A stretch of DNA of 46,023 nucleotides, taken from assembly GCA_025359105.1 (NCBI GenBank), contig JANYHK010000091.1, positions 1 to 46,023 of the forward strand, read 5' to 3'. Of this stretch, positions 26,007-35,106 are shown one piece after another. The position numbers and the translations under genes were made by a program. The stretch's first letter is position 1, and each line of letters starts with the position of its first letter. This stretch comes from Myxococcales bacterium (GTDB lineage: Bacteria; Myxococcota_A; Polyangia; Polyangiales; Polyangiaceae). A model generated the notes under the pieces. The model was not told where the DNA came from and did not search any database. It was given only the letters and a program-made list of their open reading frames with translations.

Positions 26007-27094
26007 TCGGCGTCCTCGGCGCCGGACAGCTGGGTCGGATGCTCGCGCTCGCGGGGATCCCGATGGGCGAGTCGTTCACGTTCCTTCACCCGCAGGAGAG
26101 TGCGTGCGTCCGCGGCCTCGGCGAGGTCATCGTCGCGCCCTACGACGATCGCGCGCGCCTCGAAGAGCTCGCGCGCCGCGCCGAGGTGGTCACCTACGAG
26201 TTCGAGAGCGTGCCGGTGGACCCGGTGCGCTGGCTCGCGTCGCGGGTGCCGGTCTACCCGCCGCCGCGCGCGCTCGAGGTCGGGCAAGATCGCTTCGCCG
26301 AGAAGACCTTCTTCGAAGAGCTCGGCATCCCGACGGCGAGGTTCGCGAAGGTCGACGATCAGCGGTCTCTCGAGGACGCGGTGCATCGCCTCGGCTTCCC
26401 CGCGTTCTTGAAGACGCGTCGCGGCGGCTACGACGGAAAGGGGCAGGCGCGCTTCGCGAACGCGGCCGACGTCGCTGGCGCATTCGCAAAGCTCGGCGGG
26501 GTTCCCGCGATCCTCGAGAGCCACGTGACCTTCGAGCGCGAGCTGTCCATCCTCGCGGTGCGCGCGAAGGACGGCGAGGTTCGCACGTACCCGCTCGTAG
26601 AGAACCACCACCGCGCCGGCATCCTCCGCGTCTCGCACGCGCCCGCGCCGGACATCACGGCGGCCCTGGAGCAGAAGGCACGCACGTACGCCGAGCGCGT
26701 GACGGCGAAGCTCGACTACGTCGGCGTGCTCGCGATCGAGCTATTTCAGGCGGGCGACGAGCTGCTCGCCAACGAAATGGCGCCGCGCGTGCACAACTCC
26801 GGGCACTACTCGATCGAGGGCGCCCACACGAGCCAGTTCGAGAACCACCTCCGCGCGATCCGCGGCTTGCCGCTCGGGGACACGCGCTCTGTGGGGCCGT
26901 CGGCGATGGTGAACATCCTCGGCGGCATCCCGAAGTCGAGCGAGATCCTCGGCGTCCCGGGGGCCCACCTGCACCTGTACGGCAAGGACCCCAAGCCCGG
27001 GCGCAAGGTGGGGCACGTGACACTCCGCGCGACGACCCCAAGCGAGCTCGCCGAGCGGCTCGCCCTTCTCGAGCGAATCGTGAGCCATGTCTAG
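26003..27094 (+). CDS. purK: N5-carboxyaminoimidazole ribonucleotide synthase PurK
   Basis: PurK makes N5-CAIR from AIR, bicarbonate and ATP. The 363-residue ATP-grasp protein starts [13 protein letters not shown] and continues with [31 protein letters not shown], and [20 protein letters not shown]. These are standard PurK parts. The GTG start is coupled to the purE stop (GTGA). The last eight bases overlap the M20 peptidase gene. Confidence 0.95.
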   Translation: MIGVLGAGQLGRMLALAGIPMGESFTFLHPQESACVRGLGEVIVAPYDDRARLEELARRAEVVTYEFESVPVDPVRWLASRVPVYPPPRALEVGQDRFAEKTFFEELGIPTARFAKVDDQRSLEDAVHRLGFPAFLKTRRGGYDGKGQARFANAADVAGAFAKLGGVPAILESHVTFERELSILAVRAKDGEVRTYPLVENHHRAGILRVSHAPAPDITAALEQKARTYAERVTAKLDYVGVLAIELFQAGDELLANEMAPRVHNSGHYSIEGAHTSQFENHLRAIRGLPLGDTRSVGPSAMVNILGGIPKSSEILGVPGAHLHLYGKDPKPGRKVGHVTLRATTPSELAERLALLERIVSHV

Positions 27095-28523
27095 CCGGTT
27101 CGTCTTCGTCGTCGCGCTCGTCCTCGCCGCCGCGGCATGTGGCGCGCCCGCCGCCACGAACCCTGCACCCGCCCACGCGCCGGCGCTCACCGCTGCGCCG
27201 TCGCTCGAGGGCGAGACGCGTGAGATCCTCGAGGAGCTCGTGCGCGCGGACACCAGCCACGGCCACGAGACGAAGGCGCTCGAGCCGATACTGGCGCGGT
27301 TGAAAGAGGCGGGCATCCCCGGCGAGATCATCGAGAGCGCGCCCGGTCGCGGGAACCTGATCGCGCGGATCAAGGGAACGGGGGCGAAGAGGCCGCTCTT
27401 GCTGGTCGCCCACATCGACGTCGTGCCCGTCGAGGGGCAGCCGTGGACCTCCCCTGCGTTCACGCCCACGGAGAAGGACGGCATGCTCTACGGGCGCGGC
27501 GTCAACGACGACAAGGGCATGGCCGCGTCCATCGTCGTCGTGGCGCGGGAGCTCGCAAAGCAGCGGACGAAGCTGTCGCGGGACGTCATCGTGGCGCTCA
27601 CCGCCGGTGAGGAGACGGGCGGCGCGGCGGGCGTGCGGTGGCTCCTCGCGAACAAGCGGGATCTACTCGACGCCGAGATCGCGCTCAACGAGGGTGGGAG
27701 CGTGCTCCTCGCGCCGGACCTCACGCACGTACGGTCCGTGGGGATAGGCGCGGCGGAGAAGACGTTTCAGAGCTACCGCCTGGCGGTGCAGGGCAAAGGC
27801 GGCCACTCATCGACGCCGGCGCCGGACGTGGACGCCGTGACGACGCTCGCTCGCGCGCTCGTCAAGATCGGCGATTACCGCTTCGAGCAGCGCGTCTTGC
27901 CGCAGGTCAAGGACGTGCTCGCCCTCGCAGCGACGGCGGAGAAGCCGCCGCTTGCGACCGCGCTCAAGCATGCGTCGGAGACCGCACCGAAAGTCGTTCC
28001 GGAGGACGGCGCCGTTCTGGGAAGAGACCGCGTGTACAACGCCATGACGCGGACGACCTGCGTAGCGACGATGCTCAAGGGCTCGCCGCAGGACAACGTA
28101 CTGCCGACCGAGGTCGAAGCGATCGTCAACTGCCGCCTCCTACCCGACGAGACTCGCGAGCAGACACTGAAGCTCCTCACGGAGCTCGTCGCGGATCCGG
28201 CGGTGGCCATCACGTCGTACGCGGATTTCGGCCTTGGTCCGAGCGAGGAGCTCACGGGCGACGTCCCTGCCGCGATCCGTAGGGCCGCCGCCAAGGTGTT
28301 CCCTCGTGCGACGGTCACCGGCGTGATGGGAACGGGCGCTACGGACTCGCGGCACCTCCGCGGCGCCGGCATCCATTCCTTCGGGATCGCGACGTCGCCG
28401 GTCACGCTCGACGACGTGCGCAAGGGCCTGGTCGCGCATGGACCGGACGAGCGCCGCCCCGCGAAGTGGATCGGCGAGGGGACTCGGTACCTGCGCGAGA
28501 TCGTCCTGGAGCTCGCGCGCTGA
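27087..28523 (+). CDS. M20-family metallopeptidase lipoprotein
   Basis: A 478-residue protein. Its signal ends in LAAAACG, so it is probably an exported lipoprotein. Metal-site segments are present: AHIDVVPV (about 107, His and Asp), GRGVNDDKG (about 136), GEETGG (about 174) and the distal VAHGPDERRP with the last His. KGGHSST is the dimerisation-domain motif. M20 enzymes hydrolyse dipeptides, acyl-amino acids or carboxypeptidase substrates; this one is closest in style to carboxypeptidase/CPG2-type proteins. It overlaps purK by eight bases, perhaps co-transcribed without a metabolic link. Ends 48 bases before the convergent gene. Confidence 0.85.
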   Translation: MSSRFVFVVALVLAAAACGAPAATNPAPAHAPALTAAPSLEGETREILEELVRADTSHGHETKALEPILARLKEAGIPGEIIESAPGRGNLIARIKGTGAKRPLLLVAHIDVVPVEGQPWTSPAFTPTEKDGMLYGRGVNDDKGMAASIVVVARELAKQRTKLSRDVIVALTAGEETGGAAGVRWLLANKRDLLDAEIALNEGGSVLLAPDLTHVRSVGIGAAEKTFQSYRLAVQGKGGHSSTPAPDVDAVTTLARALVKIGDYRFEQRVLPQVKDVLALAATAEKPPLATALKHASETAPKVVPEDGAVLGRDRVYNAMTRTTCVATMLKGSPQDNVLPTEVEAIVNCRLLPDETREQTLKLLTELVADPAVAITSYADFGLGPSEELTGDVPAAIRRAAAKVFPRATVTGVMGTGATDSRHLRGAGIHSFGIATSPVTLDDVRKGLVAHGPDERRPAKWIGEGTRYLREIVLELAR

Positions 28524-28571
28524 CGCCAAGAGTCAGGCGTTCGAAAATCCGAATCGGCACCGCCGTGAGCG

Positions 28572-29291
28572 TCAGAAAGCATCCGCGAGGACGTAGTCGA
28601 TCTCCGCGCCGCTGCCGCCGACGGAGGCGATGAACGTCTTGATCGCGACCGCGTCGAGCACCTGGCAGCCGATCGGCGCGGGCGCCGCGGGGCCCCCTTC
28701 GTGGAAGAGCACCGCGGTGATCATGTCGCCGTGCGCGTCGCTCGCGGCCCGCTCCGCGTCGTCGTAAACGCCGTCGTGGTTCGTGTCGCGCCAGCCCGGA
28801 AGCTTGTCGGCGCCTTGCGTCGTCAGAATGTGGAACGTGGGCTGTCCGGCGAGGAGCCGGCCCGGCCGCGGCACCGCGTGGTAGCGACCGGGCTTGATCA
28901 TGCCGACGTCGCCCTGCCCGTCGGCGTTGACGTCGGGCGCGGCCGTAGACGTCGTGAACCACGGGTGCGTCGACGCACGCAGCTCGACGACGGTGCCGTC
29001 CGCCTTCAGGACGGCGAGCACGTCGTCGAACGTCTTCTGCGTGTGCACCTCGTGCCGCACCCCCTCGCGCGAGATGCCGCGCAGGCCGACGACGATCGCC
29101 TGCCCGTGCAACGTGACGCCGGCGTGGGTGGCGAGCGCCTCGTAGAACGCGCGGTCGTGCAGCGGAGCCAGGTGGGCCTCGGTGTCGTCTTGCTCGTTGC
29201 CGTCGGCGTTGCTGGTGGTCGGCGGGCCGGAGCAGCCGAGCGGAGCGAGCGCCACGATCGCCGCGAAGGACGCCAGGGCGGCCCGGTTCAC
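28572..29291 (-). CDS. Lipoprotein with possible L,D-transpeptidase-like C-terminus
   Basis: A 239-residue protein. Signal AIVALAPLGC gives a lipobox (Cys20). The body has GQAIVVGLRGISREG, FDDVLAVLKADGTVVEL, a PGRYHAVPRPGRLL segment, then LFHEGGPAAPAPIGCQVL near the C-terminus. The last segment resembles the His...GC motif of L,D-transpeptidase-type folds. The match is weak, so cell-wall activity is only inferred. The GTG at 29291 overlaps the stop of the upstream gene (GTGA), so the two are coupled. Both gene ends here and in the convergent peptidase gene lie in the inverted pair CTGACGC/GCGTCAG. Confidence 0.62.
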   Translation of the reverse strand: MNRAALASFAAIVALAPLGCSGPPTTSNADGNEQDDTEAHLAPLHDRAFYEALATHAGVTLHGQAIVVGLRGISREGVRHEVHTQKTFDDVLAVLKADGTVVELRASTHPWFTTSTAAPDVNADGQGDVGMIKPGRYHAVPRPGRLLAGQPTFHILTTQGADKLPGWRDTNHDGVYDDAERAASDAHGDMITAVLFHEGGPAAPAPIGCQVLDAVAIKTFIASVGGSGAEIDYVLADAF

Positions 29292-31039
29292 GGGGGACCG
29301 CCGGAGTTGTTGGGTGTGTGTGGCGGCGTGGGCTGGAGCCCGAACACCGAACAGTAGTCGGGATCGCCGCGCCACGTCGTCGTGTCCTCGGTGACCGTCC
29401 GCTGGGCGCATGGCTCGTCCTCGCTCCACGCGCGCCAGTCGGCCTGTCGCCCCATGTCGCGGGCGTGCGTCGCCCATGTCGAGTACCCGTCGCCGCTGCC
29501 GACGGCGCGGAAGATCGTCGGCTGCACGCACTGGTGGTTCGCCGCCGCCTTCGCCTGCTCTGCCGCCGCGAAGTCGAGGATGACCTGCGCCATCGCCGGC
29601 GTCGTCGTGTTCCAGCAGCACGTCTTGCTCTTGGTGTACTCGAGCTCGCCGAACACGTAGTCCTCGAGCTTGCGGTACTGCTTGTCGACCGCGCTCTGGT
29701 CTTTCTGTTCGAGCTCCTGGAGGGCGTCGTAGAGGATGCGGAAGCCGTCCTCGCGCAGCGTGCGCGACGAGCAGCTCGCCGGCAGCTGCCCGAGCTTCGT
29801 GCGCGCCGAGTCGATCATCTGGATCGCCGCCGTCTTGCGGTCCTCGGCGCTGCCGAAGGCGAGGGTGTCGTCGAACTTCTTCGGACGCGCCGCGATCGCC
29901 GCGGTGTCGCTCGCGGCGATGTACGCGCTGGCGTCGCTCGCGGGGACGCCGTTGCTCCATTTGCCGCCGCTGAGCGTCGCCACGCGCCAGCGGTGGATGC
30001 CGCCGCCGAGCTTGGCGTACGGGTTGCCGTCGCCGGCGTTGCCCTGGCCGCCCGTCTCGTCGCTGATGAAGTAGTGGCGGTTGTCGATCGGCTTGGTCCA
30101 CATCGGCTGGCGGCGCGGCATCGAACCGGTCGCGACGCTCGGGGCCGGCTTGCCGTTCACCGTATCGACGCGGAAGACGGGGATCGTGTGCCCGATGCCC
30201 TGCTTCTGCCAGCGCTCGAGGAGCACGTCGCCGGGCGCCGTGGCCTCGGGCTTGATGTTGAAGAGGTTCGACGGATCGGCCAGGTTCACGCTGCCGAAGT
30301 AGACGAGGAGCAGTCGCAGGAAGTAGCCGACCCGCTTGTTCAGCGTCACCTCGTCGAACCATGCGCCGGCGCCGGCGCCCGGCTCGAGGAAAGCGACCTC
30401 GTCCCCGCTGCCCAGGTGGAGCGAGCGGAGCTTCGCGTCCTTCGGCCAGGGGTCACCCGTGTGCCAGCTCGCCTCCTTGTCCTGGTACTGCGTCTTGAAG
30501 CGCGGGAACGGGCTGACGTTGTTTCCGTTCGGATCGACGAAGCCGAAGTGTCCGGCGTAGAGCGGCCGCTTCGCCTTGTCGTCCCACCCGGTCATGAAGA
30601 AGGGCAGGTGGTACCAGGACGAGAACATCCCGCGCAGCGCCATCGCCGTCTCGGCACACTCGAGCGACGGCGGCGCGATCTTCTTGTTTCCGTACGGGGT
30701 CGAGATCTGGATCGTCTCGGACGTCTGATCGGAGTTGGGGATGATCTCGAAGCTCGCGAGCCACTTGCCGTACTTCGCTTCCCACGTCAGCCCGCTGCTC
30801 GCCTCCCACGCGATGCCCGCGGCGGCCGCCGCCGGCGTGGTCGTGTCCATCCACTGGTTCTGGACGGCCCAGACCTCCGACGCGCCGCCGCCATGGTCGA
30901 TCGGTCCCTTCGCCGACTCCGTGAGCGCGTCGGGCACCGCACCGAGCGGTCCGTTCGGCTCGTCGCCGTCGTCTGGCGAGCCCGACGAGCACGCCGCGAG
31001 CAGCGCCACCGGGAGGAACCACAAGGAACGCTTCACCAT
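29288..31039 (-). CDS. Large lipoprotein of unknown function, possibly papain-fold
   Basis: A 583-residue protein. Signal FLPVALLAAC gives a lipobox (Cys17). SLECAETAMALRG places a Cys at a helix start, and YAGHFGFVDPNGN supplies a His, the usual order in papain- or transglutaminase-like folds. Much of the rest (DNRHYFISDETGGQG, LYDALQELEQKDQSAVDKQY) was not recognised. The ATG at 31039 is chosen over an upstream GTG because it starts the signal. Its stop overlaps the following gene in a GTGA. The proposed cysteine-hydrolase role is an inference from spacing. Confidence 0.6.
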   Translation of the reverse strand: MVKRSLWFLPVALLAACSSGSPDDGDEPNGPLGAVPDALTESAKGPIDHGGGASEVWAVQNQWMDTTTPAAAAAGIAWEASSGLTWEAKYGKWLASFEIIPNSDQTSETIQISTPYGNKKIAPPSLECAETAMALRGMFSSWYHLPFFMTGWDDKAKRPLYAGHFGFVDPNGNNVSPFPRFKTQYQDKEASWHTGDPWPKDAKLRSLHLGSGDEVAFLEPGAGAGAWFDEVTLNKRVGYFLRLLLVYFGSVNLADPSNLFNIKPEATAPGDVLLERWQKQGIGHTIPVFRVDTVNGKPAPSVATGSMPRRQPMWTKPIDNRHYFISDETGGQGNAGDGNPYAKLGGGIHRWRVATLSGGKWSNGVPASDASAYIAASDTAAIAARPKKFDDTLAFGSAEDRKTAAIQMIDSARTKLGQLPASCSSRTLREDGFRILYDALQELEQKDQSAVDKQYRKLEDYVFGELEYTKSKTCCWNTTTPAMAQVILDFAAAEQAKAAANHQCVQPTIFRAVGSGDGYSTWATHARDMGRQADWRAWSEDEPCAQRTVTEDTTTWRGDPDYCSVFGLQPTPPHTPNNSGGPP

Positions 31040-31196
31040 CGTGGCCCGTCTAAGCACACTCCAGGCCACAAGGTGTTCAATTGCCTTACATACGCTGTTG
31101 TCTTGAAATGAAACGTAAAAACCAGAAGGTGGCCGATTGGGCTGGGCGCTACGGGGGCGAGAGCTGGATCCGCGAGGCCTCAGGAGTGGATCCTGA

Positions 31197-32366
31197 TCAG
31201 GGGATGAACGGGGTCGGAACGAGCAAGACGTGTTGCTCGAACAGGCTCATCGCGCCGCGCCACGACGTGTACTGCGAGAGCACGGCGAGGCCGACGTAGG
31301 CGAGCGCCGCGGCGCCGGCGATGGCCCGCGCGACGACGCGGATCGCAAGGTGCGCGGGGGCGGTGCGCCGGGCGCTTCGCGCGAGCGCCCATCCCGTCAG
31401 GGCGCGCGAAGGGAGGCCGAAGGCGACGAAGGCGAGTGACGGTATCCACGCGGCGCCCGGCGGAACCGGCTCGATCTTGAGGAGGTGAAGGGGAGCGGCC
31501 AGCATCAGGGTCACCAGCGTTGCCAGGAGCGACGCGACCGGCGCGCGCGCGATAGCTGCGAAGACTCCCTTCACGTCGATGCCGTCGCGCAGTGCGCCCG
31601 AGATCGCGGCGCGTCCTTGCGCGTAGGGGCCGGCGACGAGGGCGACGGCGAGGAGCCCTGTGCCGAGAGCCCCGGCGAGCATCGCGCCGGGGCCGGGCAC
31701 GCGTGCCGCGACGAAGAGGAGCGTCGTGGGAACGGCGAGCCACGCGACGCCGACGAGGAGCGCCCGCGCGCCGGCCGCGAGAAGGGGAACCGCGCACGTC
31801 GCTAGGACTGTCCACACCGCGCCGCGCGCCTGCGTCCATGCGGCGCCGGAGAGGATCCGATCGGCGAAGAGCCTCGGTTTCGGGCGCAAGAAATCGCGCG
31901 CGCGCCCGCCCTGCAAACACCCGCACGCCGTGTACGCCAGCGCGAGAACGAGCGTTATCGCTGCCGCAAGACCCCACGCGACACCGCCGCCGTCCGGTTC
32001 GACGAGCCGCGCATCGTGCGCGCGCGCAGCGAGGCCGCGGGGAACGAGGAGCGCCACCCAAGCGAACACGGCCATCGTCCCCGCGCGCGCGCCTGCGTCC
32101 ACCCCGAACAGCGCGTCGCGGAGTCGCCCCGATCGGGCGACCCGCGCCTCGGCGAGGACGGCGTAACCGAGCGAGGCCAGCCCCAGCAGCGGCGTGGGCG
32201 CGACGATCGCGAGGCCAACGACGAGCGCAGCCAGCCCGAAGGCCAGCTCCGCCAGGCGCGAGATCGCTCGAAACGCCCGAGCAGCGCCGGGCAGGAGGTT
32301 TCGCCCGGTCCCCGCTGCCTGTAGTTGTTGTTGTTGCGGCGCTGAAATTTCGAGCGTGTGCCCCAC
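31197..32366 (-). CDS. Polytopic membrane protein of unknown function
   Basis: A 389-residue protein that is almost entirely hydrophobic Ala/Leu/Val segments. About seven to nine membrane spans are likely, separated by short Arg-rich loops such as FLRPKPRLFADRILSG. A CGCLQGG loop is present. No transporter or enzyme motif was recognised. The GTG start at 32366 is 14 bases from the divergent DUF1549-type gene start at 32381, so the two share a very tight control region. It might assist in the export or anchoring of the neighbouring proteins. Confidence 0.65.
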   Translation of the reverse strand: MGHTLEISAPQQQQLQAAGTGRNLLPGAARAFRAISRLAELAFGLAALVVGLAIVAPTPLLGLASLGYAVLAEARVARSGRLRDALFGVDAGARAGTMAVFAWVALLVPRGLAARAHDARLVEPDGGGVAWGLAAAITLVLALAYTACGCLQGGRARDFLRPKPRLFADRILSGAAWTQARGAVWTVLATCAVPLLAAGARALLVGVAWLAVPTTLLFVAARVPGPGAMLAGALGTGLLAVALVAGPYAQGRAAISGALRDGIDVKGVFAAIARAPVASLLATLVTLMLAAPLHLLKIEPVPPGAAWIPSLAFVAFGLPSRALTGWALARSARRTAPAHLAIRVVARAIAGAAALAYVGLAVLSQYTSWRGAMSLFEQHVLLVPTPFIP

Positions 32367-32380
32367 GACAATCTAGTCGA

Positions 32381-33886
32381 ATGCCGGCCCCGGAAATTTC
32401 GCGACGGGCCAAAGATGCGCTCCTTTCGAGCCTCCTCGCGGCCGTCGTGCTCGCGGCGGTAGCGGCCGTCGCGGCTCCGGCCTTCCCGGGGGCGGGCGGC
32501 GGTCGGGTTGCGCGAGGTGAGAGGTCGGACGATGCCCGCGCCGCGGGGGACGAGCGGGAGATCGCCGCCAAGGTGGACGCGGCGCGGGGTGAGGTCGGGG
32601 CGGAGCCCTCGTCGTGGACGCGGGTGGTACGGCGGACCACGCTCGCGCTCGCGGGGACCATCCCGTCGCTCGAGGAGCTGCGGGGGCTCGAGGCGCTCCC
32701 GGAGGGGGAGCGTGCCGACGCGTGGCTGGCGGCGTTGCTCCGTGAGCCACGCTGCCAGGACCTCCTCGCCGAACGCCTTGCGCGCGCGCTGGTGGGAACG
32801 ACCGACGGAGCGTTCGTCCGATTTCGCCGCCGGCGCTTCGTTGCCTGGCTTGCCGCGGCGCTGGGCGAGAGGCAGCCCTTCGATGCGATCGTCGCGGAGG
32901 CGATCTCGGCGCGCGGCCTCTGGACCGATACGCCCGCCGCGAGCTTCCTCACCCAGGAGGCCCCTGACGACGCCCCCCGCGGCGTGGTGCCCGCCGTGCT
33001 CACGGCGCGCGTCGCCCGGGCGGTTCTGGGCAAGCGCATCGACTGCGCCGAGTGCCACGACCACCCGTTCGCCTCCTTCACGCGCGCCGATTTTCGAGGG
33101 CTCGCGGCGTTCTTCGCCACGACGCAGGTCACCGGTCGGGGCGTGCAGGACGTCGGGTCGACCGATGCGCTCTCCCGTGTGCCGTTCGAGGCCGAGCTTC
33201 TGCCGACCGCGGGTGAGCCACGTGCACGGCTCGCGGCGTGGGCGACGCGGACCCGCGCGTTCCCGCGGGCGATTGTGAACCGCGTCTGGTCCTGGATGCT
33301 CGGCGCGCCGATCGTCGAGCCTGTCGACGACGTGGGCGACGTCGTGCCGGCGGAGCTCGAGCTCCTGGCGGACGACTTCGTGGCCCACGGTCACGATCTG
33401 GCCCGCCTCGTTCGCGTCATCGCGCGATCGCGGGCGTTTCGCTCCGAGGCCTTCCCGACGACGCGCCTCGCGGCCGACGAGGTCGCGCGCTCGCTCCTCC
33501 AGTCCGGCTCACTCTCGCCGCGCGCACGGAAGGGCCCGCTCCTGCGCGCGTTCGATTTCCTCCGCGTCGGCGAGATGAGCAAGCGCTTCGGGGAGCGCGG
33601 CGACGACGACGCGGCGGACCCGGGGACGATCGCCCAGCGGCTCCTCGTCATGAACGCAGACGAGTCGCTCCTCGACGACGCCGTGTCGCAAGTCGCAGCC
33701 GCATCGACCGACATGGCCGCGGTCGACGCGGCGTTCCTCGTCGTCCTAACGCGCCATCCGTCGGTGGCCGAGCGCCTGCGCTTCGAAGCGCGCTTGCGCG
33801 GGACGCGAGGCGACGAACGCCGGCGTCGCGTCGCCGATCTGTTCGCCGCGCTGATCTCGTCGACGGAGGCCTCGTGGAATCTGTGA
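32381..33886 (+). CDS. DUF1549/DUF1553-type protein (planctomycete cytochrome-like) with CxxCH
   Basis: A 501-residue protein with an N-terminal hydrophobic segment (about 14-35) for export. It has the DUF1549 signature KRIDCAECHDHPF, with CAECH as a possible heme c site near residue 223. A C-terminal DUF1553-like part follows: FPRAIVNRVWSWMLGAPIVEP and TTRLAADEVARSLL. In Planctomycetes these are usually longer and have a separate cytochrome domain; this one is short and fused. The stop overlaps the start region of the DUF1501 gene. Role unknown; it is probably a secreted or periplasmic protein acting with DUF1501. Confidence 0.82.
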   Translation: MPAPEISRRAKDALLSSLLAAVVLAAVAAVAAPAFPGAGGGRVARGERSDDARAAGDEREIAAKVDAARGEVGAEPSSWTRVVRRTTLALAGTIPSLEELRGLEALPEGERADAWLAALLREPRCQDLLAERLARALVGTTDGAFVRFRRRRFVAWLAAALGERQPFDAIVAEAISARGLWTDTPAASFLTQEAPDDAPRGVVPAVLTARVARAVLGKRIDCAECHDHPFASFTRADFRGLAAFFATTQVTGRGVQDVGSTDALSRVPFEAELLPTAGEPRARLAAWATRTRAFPRAIVNRVWSWMLGAPIVEPVDDVGDVVPAELELLADDFVAHGHDLARLVRVIARSRAFRSEAFPTTRLAADEVARSLLQSGSLSPRARKGPLLRAFDFLRVGEMSKRFGERGDDDAADPGTIAQRLLVMNADESLLDDAVSQVAAASTDMAAVDAAFLVVLTRHPSVAERLRFEARLRGTRGDERRRRVADLFAALISSTEASWNL

Positions 33887-35106
33887 TCGGCAGGCGTGGT
33901 GCGCTGCGCCTCGGTGGGGCGGGCTGCGTCGCGTGGCTCCTCGGCGGGGGAGAGGCGCGCGCGGTCGAAGCGGCAGCGGCGCCTTCGGCTGCCCGCGCGC
34001 TCGTCGTGGTTTGGCTCGCCGGCGGGCCGAGCCAGCGCGACACGTTCGACCCGGATCCGTCGACGCCGAGCCGCGCGACGGCGGCAGCGGGCGTACGCGT
34101 GGCGTCCGGTTTCGAGGCGCTCGCCCACGAGATGCGCGACGTCGCCCTCGTGCGGTCGCTCGTGAGTCGCGAGGCGGACCACGAGCGCGGAACGACCCTC
34201 GGCAAGACCGGCTACGCGCCAGGCAGCGCCGTCGTGCACCCCGCGCTCGGGGCCATCGCATGCCACGCGCTGGACAACGGGGCACCGACGCCCATCCCGC
34301 ACCACGTCGCGCTCGCGCCCGGCCGCTGGCCGCCACGCGGGGGCATGCTCGGCGCGCACCTCGACGCCTTCTCGGTGACGGACGCGCGCGTCCCGGTGCC
34401 TGATCTCACGCCCCGCGTCTCGGCAGAGCGTCTCGCGCGCCGCGCCGAGGACGCGGCCGCGATCGACGCGGGGTTGCCTCCGGCGCGCCGCGCGGCAGTC
34501 CTCAGGCAAGCCGAGCTCTCCGCGCAGGCGCGCGCCATGATGAGCGCGCCCGAGGTGCGCGCCTTCGACGTCGGCGAGGAGCCGGCGGCCGTGCGCGCAC
34601 GCTACGGCGAAGGGCACTTCGGCAGCGCATGCCTCACCGCGCGCCGCCTCGTCGAGCGCGGGGTGCGCGCCGTCGAGGTCACGCTCGACGGCTGGGACGC
34701 CCACGTCGCGTGCCGCGAGGCGCACCGCTCCCTCGTCGCGCTGCTCGACCCGGCGCTCGCCGCGCTCCTTCGCGATCTCCGCGAACGCGACCTCCTGCGG
34801 TCGACGCTGGTGCTCTGCATGGGTGAATTCGGGCGCACCCCGGTCATCAACCGCGCGGGCGGTCGTGATCACTGGACGCGCGGCTTCTCCGCGCTCGTGG
34901 CCGGCGGCTCCGTCCGTGGCGGCGTCGTCGTCGGTGCGACCGATCCCACCGGCGAGGCGGACGTGCGCGAGCCCCTCGCCGTCGCCGATCTCCACGCCAC
35001 CGTGCTCACCGCGATGGGGATCGATCCCGCGCACCGCGAGACCGCGCCGTCGGGGCGGCCCGTCGCCTATTGCGAAGGTTCGCCGATCCGCGCGCTCCTC
35101 AGGTGA
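33874..35106 (+). CDS. DUF1501 family exported protein
   Basis: A 410-residue protein. A twin-arginine-type signal (GRRGALRLGGAG) precedes the body. The family marks are VVVWLAGGPSQRDTFDP near the N-terminus, then HERGTTLGKTGYAPGSA, ARRLVERGVRAVEVTLDGWD, and LCMGEFGRTPVINRAGGRDHW. DUF1501 proteins have an alkaline-phosphatase/sulfatase-like fold. The start is GTG at 33874 (with GGAGG 4 bases upstream) or GTG at 33883 (GTGA overlap). Partner of the DUF1549 protein in a conserved pair. The last 8 bases overlap the convergent ATPase gene. Confidence 0.88.
   Translation: MESVIGRRGALRLGGAGCVAWLLGGGEARAVEAAAAPSAARALVVVWLAGGPSQRDTFDPDPSTPSRATAAAGVRVASGFEALAHEMRDVALVRSLVSREADHERGTTLGKTGYAPGSAVVHPALGAIACHALDNGAPTPIPHHVALAPGRWPPRGGMLGAHLDAFSVTDARVPVPDLTPRVSAERLARRAEDAAAIDAGLPPARRAAVLRQAELSAQARAMMSAPEVRAFDVGEEPAAVRARYGEGHFGSACLTARRLVERGVRAVEVTLDGWDAHVACREAHRSLVALLDPALAALLRDLRERDLLRSTLVLCMGEFGRTPVINRAGGRDHWTRGFSALVAGGSVRGGVVVGATDPTGEADVREPLAVADLHATVLTAMGIDPAHRETAPSGRPVAYCEGSPIRALLR

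Noticed and set aside
33040-33070. A true cytochrome c from the CAECH motif
   Set aside because: The motif is part of the DUF1549 signature. Heme attachment is possible but not shown, and no cytochrome domain surrounds it.
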